Source of the DNA: Rhodanobacteraceae bacterium
GTDB lineage: Bacteria; Pseudomonadota; Gammaproteobacteria; Xanthomonadales; Rhodanobacteraceae
NCBI GenBank assembly: GCA_027019085.1
Contig: JALUXG010000040.1
Location: 1 to 64,000, forward strand
DNA: 64,000 nucleotides
Reading direction: 5' to 3'
Part shown: piece after piece, positions 63,801 through 64,000 of the stretch
Position numbering within the stretch: position 1 is the first letter of the stretch
Layout of the letters: each line of letters starts with the position of its first letter
Notes under the pieces: model-generated
Databases searched by the model: none
Told to the model about the DNA's origin: nothing
The model's input: the letters and a program-made list of their open reading frames with translations, nothing else
Translations under genes and position numbers: made by a program

Positions 63801-64000
63801 GTCAGCGTCTTTCGCCGCAAAATGGCGGGCGCCGGACACGGCGAAGTCCGTGCACGGGCATGCCGCAAGAATGGCGTGCACGTCAAGGCCGTCGAAGCTT
63901 CCGAACAGTTCGTTGAAAAAATCCACGCTGAAGTTATGGATGTCCCCGACCTTGCGTTCCTTGCCGTTCGCATCCGTGAAAGTGCCGGTGTCCTGGATGT
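54828..64000 (-). CDS. Giant prophage polyvalent protein, 5' end beyond window
   Basis: The frame is open from the stop at 54828 to the window edge, at least 3,056 codons. Numbering from the GTG at 63926: C5-cytosine methyltransferase part, ACPCTDF (catalytic C25) and AIENPVGR (1-160; its SAM site lies off-window); LPD-type regions (240-520); LPD1 TFGFRGVQFGNYV with zinc-peptidase motif SLAHEWWHALDNHF (540-780); peptidase module A, LAHEAVGHYG (805-1005); RadC/JAB domain, WFAHNHPSGNVDQSRAD (1115-1235); peptidase module B, LAHEAIGHYG (1425-1605); ADP-ribosyltransferase, MVYHGTSEGFYTFD to QIKSATENRGTFD (1630-1785); phosphoribosyltransferase, VLVDDVTTMGGTLADL (1805-2010); PLxRFG-type region with FPLDRNGDYWL (2065-2900). 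Such proteins are thought to be packaged and injected. Domain edges are approximate. Confidence 0.88.
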   Translation of the reverse strand, partial: IQDTGTFTDANGKERKVGDIHNFSVDFFNELFGSFDGLDVHAILAACPCTDFAVSGARHFAAKDADGRTVSSVKLVHQTLRTIEYFKPAVWAIENPVGRIEKLGGLPPWRLSFNPNDLGDPYTKKTLLWGRFNADLPIAPVEPTEGSKMHQKYGGKSQATKNARSVTPEGFAYSFFMANNAHDNMAMTLANKYDRLDSSLIERAVDAGVSAQQIAAAVDDLYYMHMDDKAANKAINALIPAGNNKAAPQQTVKDPGTDKTATEKGEKIEDFGQTLHGARKHYGTEYVDALKRAGEADIAETPLSESWPAPKYEKLLENGVDPEVVSFVHAIRDEIPRKPRGWKLRGWVDSVKLLRGFAQDLLSGDVSWERVREEMSKPEREVLNRGIRGRMELYQEIGHDISLQGVTFQQNHYALFRGEENVSKWSIEKKGRSNVFGNWPNQMAVGNTREEALAEFKKKLPELKQKKQKAKRQPPLIIYARPGKLGYFIGLKIPRDAIDMEHFDDADKSVALKKARAYLNENREALIERVAKMREKPAVRRAENETRIGIDHRDGADVTPQQFSDTFGFRGVQFGNYVEYARRQQDLNNAYDALMDMAGVLEIPPAALSLNGELGLAFGARGKGGKNPAAAHFESRAVVINLTKHGGPGSLAHEWWHALDNHFQKRRTDRRSPDGFMTESGRQSVPGVRDELTRAFVRIKNTIAESDVRRRSERLDKIKSKKYWSTGREMSARAFESYVIGKLKDQNAANDYLANVVSGEAFDRNGDYPYPTADEIPAIRAAYDEFFNTIDSEKTPEGNVKLFSLSRDNLSGVDAEARNARAAHARKVQDVVAQQTRAWGNQQPKVHVVDDGEALPGSAKTDPRYKGAKGFYDGRTLYLVASNLFDKADVQRTLAHEAVGHYGVDRIIDDELGAGAWDRVATSVQGMRDRVLQKQEQNAAAGKDINRGLSRIESVIAEVQRRYGSSTGSSEFAAETLAVLAEWGVRNAWLDRAISAIHKFIRKIMPSWKVGRAELEQLLVRSNQYLRARDSYHTRVSRIQAMTFSRDVRASGFPDATTTLPAGGASYGKLSKVRQSGVSESTAPSGRRAGSPVPGQLDLFAQSGNPESEAATRRGALELTQHVKQVATGQFRSGIKRITRWEDAAHIIAPLRKSPQEQFLAVVADADGRPLAVLRHTIGIADGATVNPGLVFGSVAEIPGATDVWFAHNHPSGNVDQSRADKNITDTLIDLMKGSGITAHGMITVAPGETDASFYQEGGAVGGFRSKITTAARTGTVPRLERRYRRITKQFGAFKITSPEDAPQIARKFKEPGVILLNNRHNVIGFMPVSMSEMAKLRTGRTDSGSARIASILTQANASAGIIMADKLEPAQNLGRLINDMGIRALDVFTPEDGKTTSTTKFFNSAAARGQQTMAGHFYSFQEPSEAQQVGVATAPVGSDTYKRAQAAVDKVTEKWRGDMPKVHVLESARQLPADAKTDPRWRSAEGFYDGRTIYLVAPNLKSSERVHQVLAHEAIGHYGIDRIVDDALGAGAWDKIAQSIQDLREQGKGSKAMRDVLAEVSRRYGDVDPGTFAEETLAVMAEKGVRNGIMDRVVAAVHAFVRRFMPSLKLSEDELRQLLVRSERFLQTGDTIDSRPVAGGGAISFAQAEPTSSPAFRKFFDGSKVTTPDGQPKMVYHGTSEGFYTFDDASLGNNTGHMTAPLGHFFAEKRSSAQRYAETASQGVPADERVIDAYLSIKKPKSMTLDELMAIDSQKEARALRDKLQSQGYDGIHIPEARQWVAFKANQIKSATENRGTFDSNNPDIRFSLPDQTRSKGIPDEASDPIALWRNMQPLKRNPHYAAAKAGDMQAAVDLVTEVAAPLAKQAEKFGSDAIFVAPHAEEATGKNAIPRTLAAYLAEHTGGTDDTEIVQTNRTLHTGANAMERMIARSTFSGPVKEGGRYVLVDDVTTMGGTLADLASYIQANGGEVVGTAVLTNASRSGTLRADAKLKQQIEGRYGDEIRNQFHVDPAALTADEARYLIGFRSAGELRNRAAAAARSRSERIRAKGLRKEAPQDILSTTTETPPNGGVSGSGRRNFSLPDASVNTMSSVLETPDQSAWERAKGWLTGKWEDIKPATLGALQLRHVLELAEEHPALKGARQYADINQRMDADRNQLMTGSPDASEHPNSMLMKGVAPIADQWRGWAFHKGIKGMRGGLTEHAKRLNKLMHDATILGLDPSEEYTRLSMEDSRGELSEWTPEKIKDRIRALRGQMRGRPGDDKTLMMDEVKRLRAIPAREKLREKRWPTLVARWNALPESARETYRQVRNWYREHADATERALLERIDAMDVPETYRRSMKDRIRFQFESNRREGVYFPLDRNGDYWLSATDSNNQYAFKMFESAAELKAAESKLRKAGFTIEATGRRDSSARAKDAPSGTFVKDIIGMLQKARVSEKVQDDIYQMFLKSLPEMSMRKRSIHRRSVPGFSDDALRAFAKNGFHGAHQLARLRYSQQMSTVLEAMQISLDNYRRSSEFGESTKAEGLSAAKGDALLTELKRRHDWIMSPKDSQLANMATSIGFMYYLGASPASALVNLTQGAQVTLPVLAAKHGWGKASRELGRATAAALRTGGNIMRTLNEEEKRAYKVLERRGDIDRTNAHTLAGTAEGNVLTSNPGWAKVMNVMSWMFHKAEVVNREAAGVAAFRLARADGKSFDEAVRHASDTINGTHFDYSNANRPRFMQNGVSKVLLQFKNYSVGMTWLMYRNLYQAVRGQSPEVRRLARRTLTGMLGMTALLAGTVGLPLFNLMKMVANAAHAAAGDDDEPWDFETEFRQWLAEHFGQTGADVIADGAVDRLGLHISSRVSLSNLWFRDADRQLEGKDAYYNMLESIAGPMGGMVKNWFIGQQYITQGHIWRGVERMIPTAAKSGMKALRYAAHGVNTLRGDPILEDPSAENALVQALGFTPTNLADQYRINSALYNYSDQIKNRRTSLMNAFAMAVHEHDDQARQVALKKIRSFNAKNPAIAITTKTLVQSLRQRARLSAQAEHGVVLSQRVRQMAQREAGISVVH

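Noticed and set aside
54828-64000. Splitting the giant phage frame into several genes
   Set aside because: There is no in-frame stop from 54828 to the window edge and no clear ribosome sites at domain borders. Giant multi-domain proteins of this type are known in phages, so one gene is the simpler reading.

Overview
The window looks like chromosome of a high-GC gammaproteobacterium of the Lysobacterales (Xanthomonadales), most likely Rhodanobacteraceae. This is inferred from the protein repertoire, the block thrS-infC-rpmI-rplT-pheS-pheT-ihfA-merR-tRNA-Pro, complete recCBD, and REP-like intergenic repeats of the type seen in this group. About 51 kb is core genome. The last 12 kb or so (51.9-64.0 kb) is prophage, entered through a tRNA-Asn 3' fragment.

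Layout. 0-5 kb (minus strand): queA, then a DesK/DesR-type two-component system coupled to an ABC-2 exporter. 5-12 kb: a class III aminotransferase, upp, a secreted His/Lys-rich protein, a proline iminopeptidase, and a divergent pair of a D-2-hydroxyglutarate-type FAD dehydrogenase and serA, followed by a cupin. 12-20 kb (minus strand): the translation block. It has three unusual points: an ATC start on infC, an L20 protein extended by a helix-hairpin-helix domain, and an attenuator-like leader before thrS. 20-29 kb: recC-recB-recD, joined by 4-base overlaps. 29-40 kb: two different cysteine synthases on either side of the cytochrome bd operon cydA-cydB-cydX-like-cydD-cydC (with an Anr/FNR box) and a CysB-like regulator. 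40-49.5 kb: a secreted Arg/His-rich repeat protein, pyrC, a 1582-residue c-di-GMP enzyme carrying both a LOV and a globin sensor domain, tRNA-Val, uvrB and a GspH/FimT pseudopilin.

49.5-52 kb is a scar of mobile DNA: a hipBA toxin-antitoxin pair with a perfect 22-bp operator, the N-terminal remnant of a tyrosine integrase, a terminator, and the 3' part of tRNA-Asn. To its right, all on the minus strand and probably one late transcript, lie a giant open frame (at least 3,056 codons, running off the window), two small virion-type proteins, a Kelch propeller and a beta-barrel-like exported protein. The giant protein is a 'polyvalent' phage protein. In order it carries a C5-cytosine methyltransferase part, an LPD1/zinc-peptidase module, a second zinc-peptidase module, a RadC/JAB domain, a duplicate of the second peptidase module, an ADP-ribosyltransferase, a phosphoribosyltransferase and a PLxRFG-type C-terminal region. 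It is the most striking object in the window.

All assignments come from reading motifs in the translated sequence; no database search was run.
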